The notes: generated from the sequence alone by a model not told the origin. A stretch of 64,000 bases of DNA from JADCRZ01 sp041751095 (GCA_041751095.1 JBGSYC010000057.1:42539-106538); one strand, 5' to 3'. Counted from the first letter of the stretch, positions 44,120 through 54,333 are shown. Translations and numbers: made by a program.

Positions 44120-45070
44120 ATGAAAATTCTTTGCGTTGGCGAAGCGCTGATAGATATGATTTGCACAGATGTAGGCAAATCATTAACGGAAGGGCAGCAA
44201 TTTCTGAAAAAAGCAGGCGGGGCGCCCGCAAATGTTGCCGCTGCGATAGCCGCATTGGGCGGGTCTGCCGACCTGGCAGCAAAGGTAGGATCTGATCCTT
44301 TTGGTAACTACCTCGTGGAAGTGATGAAGTCGTTCGGCGTTGGCACCCGCTGGATGCTGAAAGATGAAAACTATTTCACCACACTGGCCTTTGTTTCTTT
44401 AATGGAAAACGGAGAAAGAGACTTTTACTTTAGCAGGGGTGCAGACGGGCAGTTAAACAGGCAGGAAATAGAAAACATGGATCTCGGCAGATATTCGATC
44501 GCACACTTTGGATCAGCAACGGCTTTTCTCCCGGGGCCATTGCAGATCGCTTACCAGGGGCTGCTTCAGAAATGCTTACAGCAGGATATTTTTATAAGCT
44601 TCGACCCGAATTACAGGCATTTGCTTTTTCAGGGAAGCACCGCAACCTTCATCGACCAGTCGTGGAACTATTTAAAAAGTTGCCATTTTTTTAAGTTAAG
44701 CGATGAGGAGGCGATGATGATTACCGGCAATGTTACCACCGCGGATGCGGCACACACTTTACTTCAGAAAACCAACGCAATATTTGCCATTACCTTAGGC
44801 AGGGATGGTACTATGCTGGGAATAGACAACAAGATTGAAATCGTTCAGAGCATTGCCGTTTCACCTGTTGACACAACCGGCGCCGGTGATGCATTTGTGG
44901 GTGCGGTTTTGCACCAGCTGAGCGACAAACGGCTGCAGGAGATTCAATCCTTACCACCGGATGAATGGAAACGCATTATTTTCAATGCCAACAAAGCAGG
45001 TGCGCGAACCTGTGAATACATGGGGGCCATGGAAGCATTCAAGCATTTGAGCAATGACATTTTTAAGTGA
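44120..45070 (+). CDS. PfkB-family sugar kinase (fructokinase-like)
   Basis: 316 residues from the ATG at 44120; further ATGs at 44111 and 44117 are in frame. ILCVGEALIDMIC opens the ribokinase fold. GGAPANVAAAIAALGGSADLAAKVGSDPFG is the first PfkB signature, and DTTGAGDAFVGAVLHQL holds the catalytic Asp and anion hole. The pattern FYFSRGADGQLNRQEIE resembles fructokinases. It phosphorylates a hexose or similar sugar with ATP in the cytoplasm; fructose is the most likely but unproven substrate. Confidence 0.88.
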   Translation: MKILCVGEALIDMICTDVGKSLTEGQQFLKKAGGAPANVAAAIAALGGSADLAAKVGSDPFGNYLVEVMKSFGVGTRWMLKDENYFTTLAFVSLMENGERDFYFSRGADGQLNRQEIENMDLGRYSIAHFGSATAFLPGPLQIAYQGLLQKCLQQDIFISFDPNYRHLLFQGSTATFIDQSWNYLKSCHFFKLSDEEAMMITGNVTTADAAHTLLQKTNAIFAITLGRDGTMLGIDNKIEIVQSIAVSPVDTTGAGDAFVGAVLHQLSDKRLQEIQSLPPDEWKRIIFNANKAGARTCEYMGAMEAFKHLSNDIFK

Positions 45071-45303
45071 GGGCAAGGGCATTTTCCTGCCAGCGTATAC
45101 TTTCCTGTTGGAACAGGAAATGAATGTAACAGAATAGGGATTTTTTTTACACGTTTCGTCGCTTTTATATATTGGTTATCAAAATCAGTTCTCTAAGAGT
45201 TTTTCCCTCCCAGGCTCCAAAATACTTTACAGGTGTTAGCGTTTATTAAAGGGCTACGAACTGTTATTATGTAACCGGTAAAGCATTTCTACGCCCGGCA
45301 ATT

Positions 45304-46770
45304 ATGGATAAGAAAAAATACGACCTCATTATTGTTGGCACTGGTTTCGCTTCTTCTTTCTTTCTTAAAAAATATTTAGAAAAGAATGGTCCAAAAAAGA
45401 AAATACTTGTTCTGGAGCGTGGGCGTTTTTACCCTCATTATGATCGGATCGGAACGGTAAACGGCAATGGCCCGGTCTACTCAAACCAGCTTGAATCACA
45501 TGAATCGTCTTTTATCAATACCAATAAGGCCAAGCCCTGGATATTTGATGTGAATTTCGGAGGTAGCAGTAACTGCTGGTGGGCCTGCACACCACGTTTT
45601 ATGCCAAATGATTTTCAAATGAACACCTTATATGGAAGAGGTGAGGACTGGCCGATAAGCTATAATGATTTAGAGCCGTATTATTGTGAAGCAGAAGATA
45701 TCATGTGTATTTCAGGGCCTGCAGAGACTCCTTTTCCCCGGAGTAAAAAGTATCCCTATCCTGCACACCTGCTCAATTTAATTGACAGAACTATGCAGAA
45801 TGCGTACGGACGAACGCAATGGATAAGCCAGCCTACAGGCCGGCCCTCTGTTCCTATCGGCACCCGCAGTATGTGTTGCAGCACTTATTCATGTACACTT
45901 TGTCCTATAGATTCAAAGTTCAGCATTGAAAATTCACTAAGATATGTATACGATGATCCAAGAGTGGAATTGAAATATAATTTACAGGTCTACAAGATCG
46001 AGTTTGAAAATTCTATCGCCAAACGCGTAATTGTCGCGCCAACCCTATCAGACCATCAAAAGTTCCAAAGCCGGGAATTTGAAGGCGAGATAATAGCCCT
46101 TGGCGCCAACCCCATCTTTAACTCACACATTTTATTAAATAGCGGAGACGCAAATCCTTTGACAGGAAAAGGCATCAGTGAGCAGAAAGGGATATTCGCC
46201 AACATACATCTAAAACATCTTGATAATGTTGGAGGCAGTTCCGCAATCACTGCTAACGGTTACATGTTGTATGATGGTTCCTTTAGAAAAGACTATGCAT
46301 CCTGCCTCATGGAAAATCACAACAGGCCTACGCTTATACGGAATGAAAGAGGCAAATGGAGGAAAATTATAAGATTCAAATTTGTGTTTGAAACACTTCC
46401 GGATGTCAGTAACAGAGTAAAGCTCAGCGATAATATTTTGAAACCCGTGGTTGAATATAAAGACAAGGCTGATCCTTATGTTGAAAATGGGAAGGCATCA
46501 ATGAACAAACAACTTCAAAGCCTTGTGTCTTCTCTGGACCCTGAAGATGTCTATTTAGATAATGAATATATAGATACCGAATGCCACATTTTATCTTCTG
46601 TAAAAATGGGCAGATCGTCTACCCATAGTGTTGTTGACAAATATCTTATTCATCATGATTACCGAAACCTGTTTGTATTAGGAGGAAGTTCCTTCCCGAC
46701 AACTACAGCCGCAAATCCTACTTTAACCATTTGCGCTTTATCGCTTATGGCTGCCGACGCAAATTTTTGA
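45304..46770 (+). CDS. GMC-family FAD dehydrogenase with Cys motif of the FAD/[3Fe-4S] type
   Basis: 488 residues with no signal peptide. The FAD-binding Rossmann motif DLIIVGTGFASSFFLKKYLE (7-26) is followed by the GGSSNCWWACTPRF loop. The C-terminal GMC signature has the active-site His in ECHILSSVKMG and NPTLTICALSLMAA. Cys191, Cys192, Cys197 and Cys200 form CCSTYSCTLCP. The spacing is almost that of the [3Fe-4S] site in bacterial FAD glucose dehydrogenase large subunits (CC-X4-C-X3-C). It would oxidise a sugar or alcohol and pass electrons on. The Tat small-subunit gene 43 bases downstream is probably its partner and export vehicle. Confidence 0.82.
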   Translation: MDKKKYDLIIVGTGFASSFFLKKYLEKNGPKKKILVLERGRFYPHYDRIGTVNGNGPVYSNQLESHESSFINTNKAKPWIFDVNFGGSSNCWWACTPRFMPNDFQMNTLYGRGEDWPISYNDLEPYYCEAEDIMCISGPAETPFPRSKKYPYPAHLLNLIDRTMQNAYGRTQWISQPTGRPSVPIGTRSMCCSTYSCTLCPIDSKFSIENSLRYVYDDPRVELKYNLQVYKIEFENSIAKRVIVAPTLSDHQKFQSREFEGEIIALGANPIFNSHILLNSGDANPLTGKGISEQKGIFANIHLKHLDNVGGSSAITANGYMLYDGSFRKDYASCLMENHNRPTLIRNERGKWRKIIRFKFVFETLPDVSNRVKLSDNILKPVVEYKDKADPYVENGKASMNKQLQSLVSSLDPEDVYLDNEYIDTECHILSSVKMGRSSTHSVVDKYLIHHDYRNLFVLGGSSFPTTTAANPTLTICALSLMAADANF

Positions 46771-46813
46771 AGGTTTCCATCTCACATTCTGCTTTTCAAA
46801 GCAGTTCAACAAA

Positions 46814-47272
46814 ATGATTATGCTCAACAGACGAAAATTTTTAAGGCATGCGTTTTTAGCCGCAGCAGGAGTTTCGGTTAGTTATGCAGGGCAGTCAACC
46901 AAATTAACACCCTTTGCAAAGGTTATAAGAAATATATTGATTACGGATCTTAAAGGGTTAAGGGTGAACCTTGCAGATATTGAGGCATATGCCAGGGAAG
47001 CAGCAAAAAAAAATCCTCTTGGCTTTAGTTTTGCGACAACCCAGATGATGGAATTGTACCAGATACCAGGCGTGAAACGGCTTCCTCTGCCATCTAATAA
47101 AAGGTATGCTGCCCTGCGGGGCCAGATTACAGGCAATTTTCTTTTATCGACTAATTTTTTTCAAAACAAAATGGATGAAAGTAAGGAAATAAAATACGCG
47201 GGTTACATTTATGAGGCACATAAAGGCGCCTGTGCAAACCCTTTTTCAGGTTTATATTTCCAGGTTAAGTAA
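46814..47272 (+). CDS. Tat-signal small subunit, probable partner of the GMC dehydrogenase
   Basis: 152 residues (150 from the alternative ATG at 46820). MLNRRKFLRHAFLAAAGVSVSYAG is a twin-arginine signal. The mature part is helical, with no cofactor motif, and ends CANPFSGLYFQVK. It resembles in size and layout the small (gamma) subunits of FAD-dependent sugar dehydrogenases and the gluconate 2-dehydrogenase subunit 3 group, which carry the large subunit through the Tat system. Position directly behind the GMC gene supports this. The family assignment is by context more than by sequence. Confidence 0.68.
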   Translation: MIMLNRRKFLRHAFLAAAGVSVSYAGQSTKLTPFAKVIRNILITDLKGLRVNLADIEAYAREAAKKNPLGFSFATTQMMELYQIPGVKRLPLPSNKRYAALRGQITGNFLLSTNFFQNKMDESKEIKYAGYIYEAHKGACANPFSGLYFQVK

Positions 47273-47380
47273 CAGCCGTCAATACTGTCGCATACCCATC
47301 AGAACAGGCCGGTACGGTGGCTTATTCGATGAATGCAATAGTATTTTATGTATCGGGATAGATGTTAATTCTACCGCCCC

Positions 47381-48565
47381 TCACGCTTTTACGTCAATCT
47401 TCTGGGCCTGCTGCTGAGCCTTAAGCGCAAGTTCTGTAGCAAGAAAGCAGTGTTCCTGGGTCATTGCGGTTTCGGTCCGGTTAACGATATCGTTTACCAG
47501 TTGTTCGCCATATGGAAGATTCTGCTTGCTGCTGTCTACATAAAGCGTCTCTTTCTGGTTAACCAGGAAAAGGTGGTTACCTCCCTCGCGGCCTGCAATG
47601 TCGATGTTCTTCCTGATTTCGATATAACCTTCAGTGCCGAGGATCGTCAGCCGCCCGTCTCCCCAGCTTTTGAGGCCGTCGGGCGTAAACCAGTCAACCC
47701 TGATATAGCCCATTCCGCCATCGCCACGCAGCATAGCGTCGCCAAAGTCTTCAAACAGCGGGTATTGTGAATGATTTACATTTCCTACCTGGGAGGCGAC
47801 AACATCGGCTTTGGTGCTTCCGGTAAAGAACAGGTACTGATCAAACTGGTGAGAGGCAATGTCGGTAATGATGCCGCCAAAATGCTTGCGGTCAAAAAAC
47901 CATCCGGGGCGGCTTTTAGGCGTCATCCGGTGCGGCCCCAGCCCGATGGTCTGGATCACTTTGCCTATGGCACCTGCCCTGACCAGTTCACCGGCTTTAA
48001 CGGTTGCCCTGTTTTCAAACCGCTCGCTGTACATGATCGAATATATACGGCGCGTTTCTTTTTGCACCCGGCGCACTTCTGCAAGTTGTTCCAGCGTTGT
48101 AATTCCGGGCTTGTCAACCATATAATCTTTACCATGACGCATCACAGCGATACCAAGAGGAGCCCGCTCGTTGGGTATTGCTGAACTGAGAACAAGGTGA
48201 ATAGATTTATCTTCAAGGATCTCCTTTTCACTGCGCGCGATTTTAGCCTGTGGAAATTTCCTGGCAAAAGCTGCGGAAAGATCCGGCTCTTTTGCAAAAA
48301 ACGAAACAAACTCGCCACCGCCTCTGGTAACCGCTTCCACCTGTGAATTGATATGGCCGTGATTGATCCCGATAACGGAAAAGCGTATGCGTGATTCAAG
48401 GGACGGCCGGATAAACTTTTCGTTGCTATGTACACCGTGATCTTCCGGGATACCAACGGTTCCGGCCCTTACTTCTGAAGGTAAAGAAGACAGCATTGCC
48501 ATGCCGGCGGCTGTTGCAGTAGCGTCTTTGATAAATTTGCGTCTGTTGAATTGCCCGTTTCTCAT
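47381..48565 (-). CDS. Tat-exported Gfo/Idh/MocA family oxidoreductase (second copy)
   Basis: 394 residues. MRNGQFNRRKFIKDATATAAGMAML is a twin-arginine signal. The nucleotide-binding region reads FSVIGINHGHINSQVEAV, less canonical than in the first copy because the second Gly of GxGxxG is Asn. DYMVDKPGITT supplies the Lys-Pro. HRMTPKSRPGWFFDRKHFGG and IITDIASHQFDQYLFFTG match the exported Gfo/Idh/MocA subgroup. It faces the GMC/small-subunit pair, ending about 110 bases from it, so both may serve periplasmic sugar oxidation. Confidence 0.83.
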   Translation of the reverse strand: MRNGQFNRRKFIKDATATAAGMAMLSSLPSEVRAGTVGIPEDHGVHSNEKFIRPSLESRIRFSVIGINHGHINSQVEAVTRGGGEFVSFFAKEPDLSAAFARKFPQAKIARSEKEILEDKSIHLVLSSAIPNERAPLGIAVMRHGKDYMVDKPGITTLEQLAEVRRVQKETRRIYSIMYSERFENRATVKAGELVRAGAIGKVIQTIGLGPHRMTPKSRPGWFFDRKHFGGIITDIASHQFDQYLFFTGSTKADVVASQVGNVNHSQYPLFEDFGDAMLRGDGGMGYIRVDWFTPDGLKSWGDGRLTILGTEGYIEIRKNIDIAGREGGNHLFLVNQKETLYVDSSKQNLPYGEQLVNDIVNRTETAMTQEHCFLATELALKAQQQAQKIDVKA

Positions 48566-48662
48566 ATGCAGAAGTTTGATGATTATACCTGCTCAAATTA
48601 ACGCTTTATTCTTTAGAAAATACTTTCGATATCGCCTCCATTATAAATCAATATTCCAGGAA

Positions 48663-49544
48663 TCACCTGATCCTCACAACATCCCCCTGCCGGATAACGC
48701 CTCCCCTGATTACAGAACAGTAAACGCCTGCATTGCCCATGTTGTGCTGCACGGCGGTACGCAAAATTCCAGAGTCTCGCGGCAGGTCGCCCTGCGGCAA
48801 GGTTGTCATTACGCAACGGGGGCACGGACTGGTAACACTTAACTGAAGTTCATCGCCGATGAAGACCATTTTACCAACCCATTCCATTTCGGTAAATCTA
48901 TTGCTCCCTGCATCGGATTTGATCAGCACGTTGGGGCGAAAGCGGGCCGCATCAAACCGGCCTTCCGGATAAATTTCCTGCAGTCTGCCAAGCGTTGCTG
49001 TCGTCAGCAGGTGTATCACCGCATCGTCGAAGAAAGTGCCGTCGGGGATCAGCTCGTCCGCAAGCATATCCTGCGATGGAAGCGTTTCCATCTCCGGAAT
49101 ATTATCTTTACGGCCGGGGTTCCACGGATTCGGGTATGAAGTCTCCAGCTTTTGCTGGCGGGAGAACTTGCGGGTTTCTAACGTAACATTGCGGCCGAGC
49201 GCGTCAGACATGATTTCGTTGATATCCGGCCGGTCACTGATGAATATTGATCCGTCTGGCAAAATTATCTGAACAGGGGGAATTTGGTTTTCGTCAGTTA
49301 CCTGCTCCAAAAGGGAGGCCCTGAACATGAAAATATCCGGCCATTTCCGCGGGTTTTTAGCGCTAACGACTTTACCATCGGAGGAGTCAATCAGGGCGTA
49401 CGCGCGGTCTCCGGTAATGCCATAAGAAAACACGCTGGCGGTTTCCAGGTTTTCACCCATCATCGACTTAACGGCGTAACGCCATATCGAAAGAACCGTA
49501 CCTGCGTTTGTTTCCATTGCGCCGTCGCGGATGGGCATAAACAA
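48663..49544 (-). CDS. MOSC domain protein
   Basis: 293 residues (284 from the ATG at 49517). The N-terminal beta-barrel (SIWRYAVKSMMGENLETASV) precedes a MOSC domain (RFRPNVLIKSDAGSNRFTEMEWVGK, then CPRCVMTTLPQG with the conserved Cys). MOSC proteins bind sulfur carried from molybdenum-cofactor sulfurases, or act with the molybdenum cofactor itself in N-hydroxylated compound reduction (as in mARC/YcbX). No partner flavin or ferredoxin domain is fused. Possible relevance to a molybdenum enzyme elsewhere is unproven. Confidence 0.88.
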   Translation of the reverse strand: MFMPIRDGAMETNAGTVLSIWRYAVKSMMGENLETASVFSYGITGDRAYALIDSSDGKVVSAKNPRKWPDIFMFRASLLEQVTDENQIPPVQIILPDGSIFISDRPDINEIMSDALGRNVTLETRKFSRQQKLETSYPNPWNPGRKDNIPEMETLPSQDMLADELIPDGTFFDDAVIHLLTTATLGRLQEIYPEGRFDAARFRPNVLIKSDAGSNRFTEMEWVGKMVFIGDELQLSVTSPCPRCVMTTLPQGDLPRDSGILRTAVQHNMGNAGVYCSVIRGGVIRQGDVVRIR

Positions 49545-49687
49545 TTTTTATTAAATGTACGGACATACTTATTTACGAGTCAATAAATCATTCCTAAAAT
49601 AAAGAGACCGGCTTACAACGCGTGATGATGGAGCTGTAGCTTACCCCAATGTAAACAAGTGATTACTTTAAATTAAATCCCTGATTT

Positions 49688-52156
49688 TTATTGCTGTACT
49701 CGTTGTTTTTCTTCTTCTGCACCTGTTGTGCGCACCCTTTTTTCTTTTAATTTATCGTTCCCAAAATTATGGGTAAAGGTAAGCCGGAACGATGGCGGCA
49801 TAAATACAAGTCTTCCGCGGGCAACAAGATTTTGCTCTGGCGCATTTACGGAAGGTTTTGCAATGAGCGTGTTCAACACATTGTTTGCATTAAAACGGAT
49901 CGTTGATTTGTGCTTAACCAGTTTCTTTTGAACGCCTGCATTAAGGACTCCCATTGGCTCTATCTTATATACGCCAAATAAACCTCCGGAAAAATAAAAA
50001 CCTGACACTTCCGCCGAAAAGTCTTTAGGTAAGGTGAAACTCTGGGTGGATGTGATGTTTACGTATTTCTGAGCCAGTTGCACTTCACTTCCTTTAAAGA
50101 AAGCGTTAAGCTCCTGCCAGGAACCTATGATATTGTTTTGCATATTCCACCAACCGGCGACTTTAACGGGCAAAGAAAGCGACACGGAAGCTGTTTTCCT
50201 GCTTTTTTGATTTTCTGCCGCCAGCGTTTGCCTGTTGGTGGCTGCGTCGATTTTAGGGGTAAAATTTGTGATCGGATTCGCATCGTAGCTGTAAGAAACC
50301 GACAGCACTTTTCTTTTAAAGGTATAAGCGGCAGATAAGGCGTCTGTTATAGATGGCTGCAGCGCGGCGTTGCCGGAAAAGAATGTATAGGGATCCATAA
50401 ATATCACAAAAGGCGCCATGTCGTTAAATGTTGGTCTTGTGATGCGCCGGCTGTAAGAAAGATTGGATGAATAATGTTCACCGAAAGTGCGGGATAAAAA
50501 TAAACTCGGAAAGAGGTTTCCATATTTTCTGTCAACGATATTTTTTTGTGTCTCGCTTCCAAGATTAGACTGCGTGTACTCATACCGCAGGCCTGCCTTC
50601 ATGCTGAGGTTTTCTTTCAGGGTCACGCTCAGGGAAGTATAAGCTGCATGAATACTTTCCCTCAGAGCATAATTTGCCGACAGCGATGGGTCTTTTTCCC
50701 AGGTATTATGAACCAGGCGATTTATCGCTACGTCGTTGTCAAATCTGGATTGTGTCCTTTTCAGTCCGGCTTCGAGGTCTGCCTTTTTTGAAAGCTTCTT
50801 GCTATAGTCAACAGCCCCTACCCAAAACCGGATGGGCGTTAGCTTACTGCTTCTTACCTGCTGATCAAACAAAAAATTACCCGAGCTATTGTAGTAGGAA
50901 TTTAAATAGCTTATCGGGTTATTGTCCTTGTAATAACTATAATCAAGATTTACAATAATCTTTTCGTTACCGGAAAAATTATGCTGGAGGTTGGTATTGG
51001 CGCTATAATTACGCCAGTTGTTTACTTCATCATTTTCAATCCTGAAGATAGAATCGAGAACCTGGTTAACAACAAAGGAGGAGTAATTGGAAGATTGTAT
51101 GGAAAAGCGGTCATTGTAAGATGAAAGAAGTATCCCGGCAATGGTTTTTTTACTTAGGTCATAGTCCAGGCCTAATCTTCCGTTCATATTTGATTTGACG
51201 ATGTCGCGATCGGCAGCTGTATTTTTCTCAGTGGTTTTTCCCTGGTAACCGATCTTATTATACAATTCAAATAATTGCGGAAAGTGTAATCGTGAATAAG
51301 AATAATCTCCATATATATTATACTTCCTCCTGCGATGGTTGAAGTTGATGCTTGCCTCTGTGATTTCTCCTTTGCCATACCCGGCCGTCAGCGTATAGGA
51401 GCCATTTGTACCATACTGCGTATTGGTTTTGAGTACGATATTTATGTATCCCGCATCTCCCTCCGCATCAAAATTCGCGGGCGGGGTGGTGATCAATTCG
51501 ATTTTTTCGATGTTGTCGGCAGTCATGCCAGCGAGCATTTGAACAACGGCCGTAATAGGCATCCTGTTAATTTTGCCGTTGATCATCACAATTACACCTC
51601 CCTTTCCATTCATGGATATCATGCTGTTTTGCCGGTCTACAACAATGCCGGGAGAACGCTCCAATACTTCCAGCGCGGTACTTCCCGCGGCTGTTATACT
51701 ACCCGCTACATTCACGATCATACGATCCATTTTTTGTTCAAAGAGCGGCTTTTTTGCAGTCACCGTTATTGCGCTTAGCTGAGCCTCCGTTTCAGATAAT
51801 TTGATCGGGGATAATTTTACATCGCTTTTTCCATTTACATAAACAGGTTCACTGAAGTGCTGTTTATAACCTGTAAATGTTGCAGAGAGAATATAGTTGC
51901 CATTAGCAACTTTTTCAAAAGTATAGTCGCCTGTTTTAGACGTTACCATTCCTTTTACCAAAGAAGAATCCTTTAATTTCAACAGCAGAACATTAGCGTT
52001 TGTTAACGCACCATTGCTCTTATCAACTACTTTTCCAAAAATTTTCGTTTGTGCACTGGCGTTATAAGAAGTGAAAACGAGAGCACAGAACAACATTAAT
52101 GCAGGTGATATCATCAGCCCGGGATGAGCCGGGAATGAGGCTTGCGGGAGTGGCAT
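49688..52156 (-). CDS. Outer-membrane beta-barrel protein, TonB-receptor type
   Basis: 822 residues. A signal peptide ends near SYNASAQT, followed by a carboxypeptidase-regulatory-like domain (KIFGKVVDKSNGALTNANVL) and a short plug: TALEVLERSPGIVVDRQNS, then MNGKGGVIVMINGKINRMPI, and NIEKIELITTPPANFDAEGD. The C-terminal two-thirds is an OMP_b-brl_3-type barrel ending in a charged Gln-rich tail. This family lacks a SusD partner and imports or exports unknown substrates. It is divergent from the GH13 amylase gene; a shared control is possible. Confidence 0.9.
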   Translation of the reverse strand: MPLPQASFPAHPGLMISPALMLFCALVFTSYNASAQTKIFGKVVDKSNGALTNANVLLLKLKDSSLVKGMVTSKTGDYTFEKVANGNYILSATFTGYKQHFSEPVYVNGKSDVKLSPIKLSETEAQLSAITVTAKKPLFEQKMDRMIVNVAGSITAAGSTALEVLERSPGIVVDRQNSMISMNGKGGVIVMINGKINRMPITAVVQMLAGMTADNIEKIELITTPPANFDAEGDAGYINIVLKTNTQYGTNGSYTLTAGYGKGEITEASINFNHRRRKYNIYGDYSYSRLHFPQLFELYNKIGYQGKTTEKNTAADRDIVKSNMNGRLGLDYDLSKKTIAGILLSSYNDRFSIQSSNYSSFVVNQVLDSIFRIENDEVNNWRNYSANTNLQHNFSGNEKIIVNLDYSYYKDNNPISYLNSYYNSSGNFLFDQQVRSSKLTPIRFWVGAVDYSKKLSKKADLEAGLKRTQSRFDNDVAINRLVHNTWEKDPSLSANYALRESIHAAYTSLSVTLKENLSMKAGLRYEYTQSNLGSETQKNIVDRKYGNLFPSLFLSRTFGEHYSSNLSYSRRITRPTFNDMAPFVIFMDPYTFFSGNAALQPSITDALSAAYTFKRKVLSVSYSYDANPITNFTPKIDAATNRQTLAAENQKSRKTASVSLSLPVKVAGWWNMQNNIIGSWQELNAFFKGSEVQLAQKYVNITSTQSFTLPKDFSAEVSGFYFSGGLFGVYKIEPMGVLNAGVQKKLVKHKSTIRFNANNVLNTLIAKPSVNAPEQNLVARGRLVFMPPSFRLTFTHNFGNDKLKEKRVRTTGAEEEKQRVQQ

Positions 52157-52455
52157 AGTTTAGGTTAAAGGGTTAAACAGAAGGCTCTTTTTGGGGTAAA
52201 GGAGGAAGCTTTGACGGGGGCGGAAGAGGCTAAATTTATTCATTATATCTGAAAAAACAAAGACCTTGAGGAAATTTTTTGCGGTACCAACGCAGTACGC
52301 TATGTCGTTCAGCACCGATTATCCTGGACGCGCATGAACTACAACCAGAACATAATGATAGATTACATAGACGTATTCCGGAATACGTATTTAGGGTATT
52401 TTCGCATAGCCCGAACTGCCATGTATCGGCGTTTACTTCTTTTTAAAAATTAACT

Positions 52456-54333
52456 ATGAATAGCGTCTTTGTACTTCTTGCGGTTTGGCTTTCACATGCC
52501 ATCGCCAGTGCTCAGCAACCGGAAACTTCTATCCGTCGAATAAATCCAACGAGCTGGTGGGTGGGAATGAAGAATCCCAATCTCCAGTTACTCGTGTTCG
52601 GGCCAAATGCCGGAACACTATCGTACTCGGTAAATTATCCGGGTATAAGACTGTTAAAAACCCATTCTGTTGAAAATAAAGATTACGTCTTTCTTGATCT
52701 CAACATTTCTCCCGCCACAAAACCCGGAGTGCTACAGGTGATTGGTAAGAACGGTAATCAAACCATCTCTAGGTCTTTCGAATTGAAAGCCAGGAAAAGG
52801 GATTATAAGAGGACGGGCGTATCATCGGCCGATCTTATTTACCTGATCATGCCTGACCGGTTTGCAAACGGCGATCCGGCGAACGACCGGTTTGCAGATA
52901 TGGCAGACCCGAACTCGGACACCAGAAGTCCGTACCTGAGACATGGCGGTGATTTACAGGGCATCACTGCACACCTGGATTACCTCCAGGATTTAGGTGT
53001 TACCGCCATTTGGCTGACCCCGGTTATCGAAAACGACGAACAGTTAAAAAAGGAAGGGCCCAACCGGATGCAGGCGGGTTATCATGGATACCATTTTACG
53101 GATCATTACCTGGTGGATCGCCGTTTAGGTGGAAATGAGGGATATGACCGGTTTGCAAAATCCGTGCATGACAGGGGAATGAAGCTTATCCAGGACGCCG
53201 TGTACAATCACATCAGCGATGATCACTGGATGTATAAAAACCTTCCGTCTAAAGACTGGCTGAACAACTGGCCGGCCTATACCGGAAGCTCGCATAGAGA
53301 ACAGCCGCTCTTCGATCCGTACAGTGCGGCTATCGACCGGCAAATGCTTTTGAATGGCTGGTTCACTTCGTTTTTACCGGACCTCAACCAAAGAAATCCT
53401 TTCCTGGCAAATTTTTTAATTCAACATGCCATCTGGTCTACTGAAATGTTTAATCTTGATGCCTGGCGTATAGATACCTATAAATACAACGACCAGGCAT
53501 TCATGAACCGCTGCAACCAGGCTCTGCTCACGGAGTTTCCGGGTATCCACCTGATCGGTGAATCCACGGCGTCCGGTCCACTTACCCTTTCTTACTTTGT
53601 CAATAGCAACGTCGATTACCCTTTCAAAAGCAATTTACCAGGCACCTTTGATTTCCCGCTTAACTACGCGATCAATGATGCCCTGAGAAGCACTTCCGGC
53701 AATGGTGATGGGCTGAACCGGCTTTACGAGACCATCGCACATGACATTGTTTACGCTGATCCGATGAAGCTTGTTACGCAGCTCGACAACCACGACATGG
53801 ATCGGTATCTGTCAGTTATAGGAGAGGATAATAATAAATACAAAATAGGGGTGACCTGGCTACTGACATTGCGGGGAATCCCTTCCTGGTATTATGGGAC
53901 GGAAATCCTGATGAAGAACTTCAAAAACCCTACCGACGCGGAAGTACGAAAGGATTTTCCGGGAGGTTTCCCCAGTGATCGGGAAAATAAATTCACCGCT
54001 GAAGGCCGAACCCAAAAAGAAAACGAAGCGTTCAGTTTCGTCAGGAAGCTGGCCGGCTACCGCAAAATGACGCCTGCGCTGCACTCCGGCAAATTGATGC
54101 ATTATTATCCTCAGGACGGCAAGTACGTCTACTTCCGCTACGATGCCGGCAAATGTATAATGATTGCCACCAACGCTACAAACGGGGATGCAGAGATAAA
54201 TACCACGCGCTTCACCGAACGGATGAAGGGATACACCAGTGCCAGGAACGTGATTACAAACGAAACGATTGGAGATCTTTCTACTATCAAGTTGCCGGCG
54301 ATGACCGCATTAGTACTTGAGTTGATAAAGTGA
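52456..54333 (+). CDS. GH13 alpha-amylase family enzyme (cyclomaltodextrinase/neopullulanase type)
   Basis: 625 residues with a signal peptide (1-19, ending ASA). An N-terminal beta-sandwich (about 22-112, INPTSWWVGMKNPNLQLLV) as in cyclomaltodextrinase-N domains precedes the barrel. Barrel motifs: IYLIMPDRFANGD, then GGDLQGI, DAVYNH (about 248), FNLDAWRIDTYKY with nucleophile Asp340, LIGEST with acid/base Glu369, and LDNHDMDR with Asp447. A C-terminal sandwich follows. It hydrolyses alpha-1,4-glucans or cyclodextrins in the periplasm or at the outer membrane, like SusA. Confidence 0.93.
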   Translation: MNSVFVLLAVWLSHAIASAQQPETSIRRINPTSWWVGMKNPNLQLLVFGPNAGTLSYSVNYPGIRLLKTHSVENKDYVFLDLNISPATKPGVLQVIGKNGNQTISRSFELKARKRDYKRTGVSSADLIYLIMPDRFANGDPANDRFADMADPNSDTRSPYLRHGGDLQGITAHLDYLQDLGVTAIWLTPVIENDEQLKKEGPNRMQAGYHGYHFTDHYLVDRRLGGNEGYDRFAKSVHDRGMKLIQDAVYNHISDDHWMYKNLPSKDWLNNWPAYTGSSHREQPLFDPYSAAIDRQMLLNGWFTSFLPDLNQRNPFLANFLIQHAIWSTEMFNLDAWRIDTYKYNDQAFMNRCNQALLTEFPGIHLIGESTASGPLTLSYFVNSNVDYPFKSNLPGTFDFPLNYAINDALRSTSGNGDGLNRLYETIAHDIVYADPMKLVTQLDNHDMDRYLSVIGEDNNKYKIGVTWLLTLRGIPSWYYGTEILMKNFKNPTDAEVRKDFPGGFPSDRENKFTAEGRTQKENEAFSFVRKLAGYRKMTPALHSGKLMHYYPQDGKYVYFRYDAGKCIMIATNATNGDAEINTTRFTERMKGYTSARNVITNETIGDLSTIKLPAMTALVLELIK

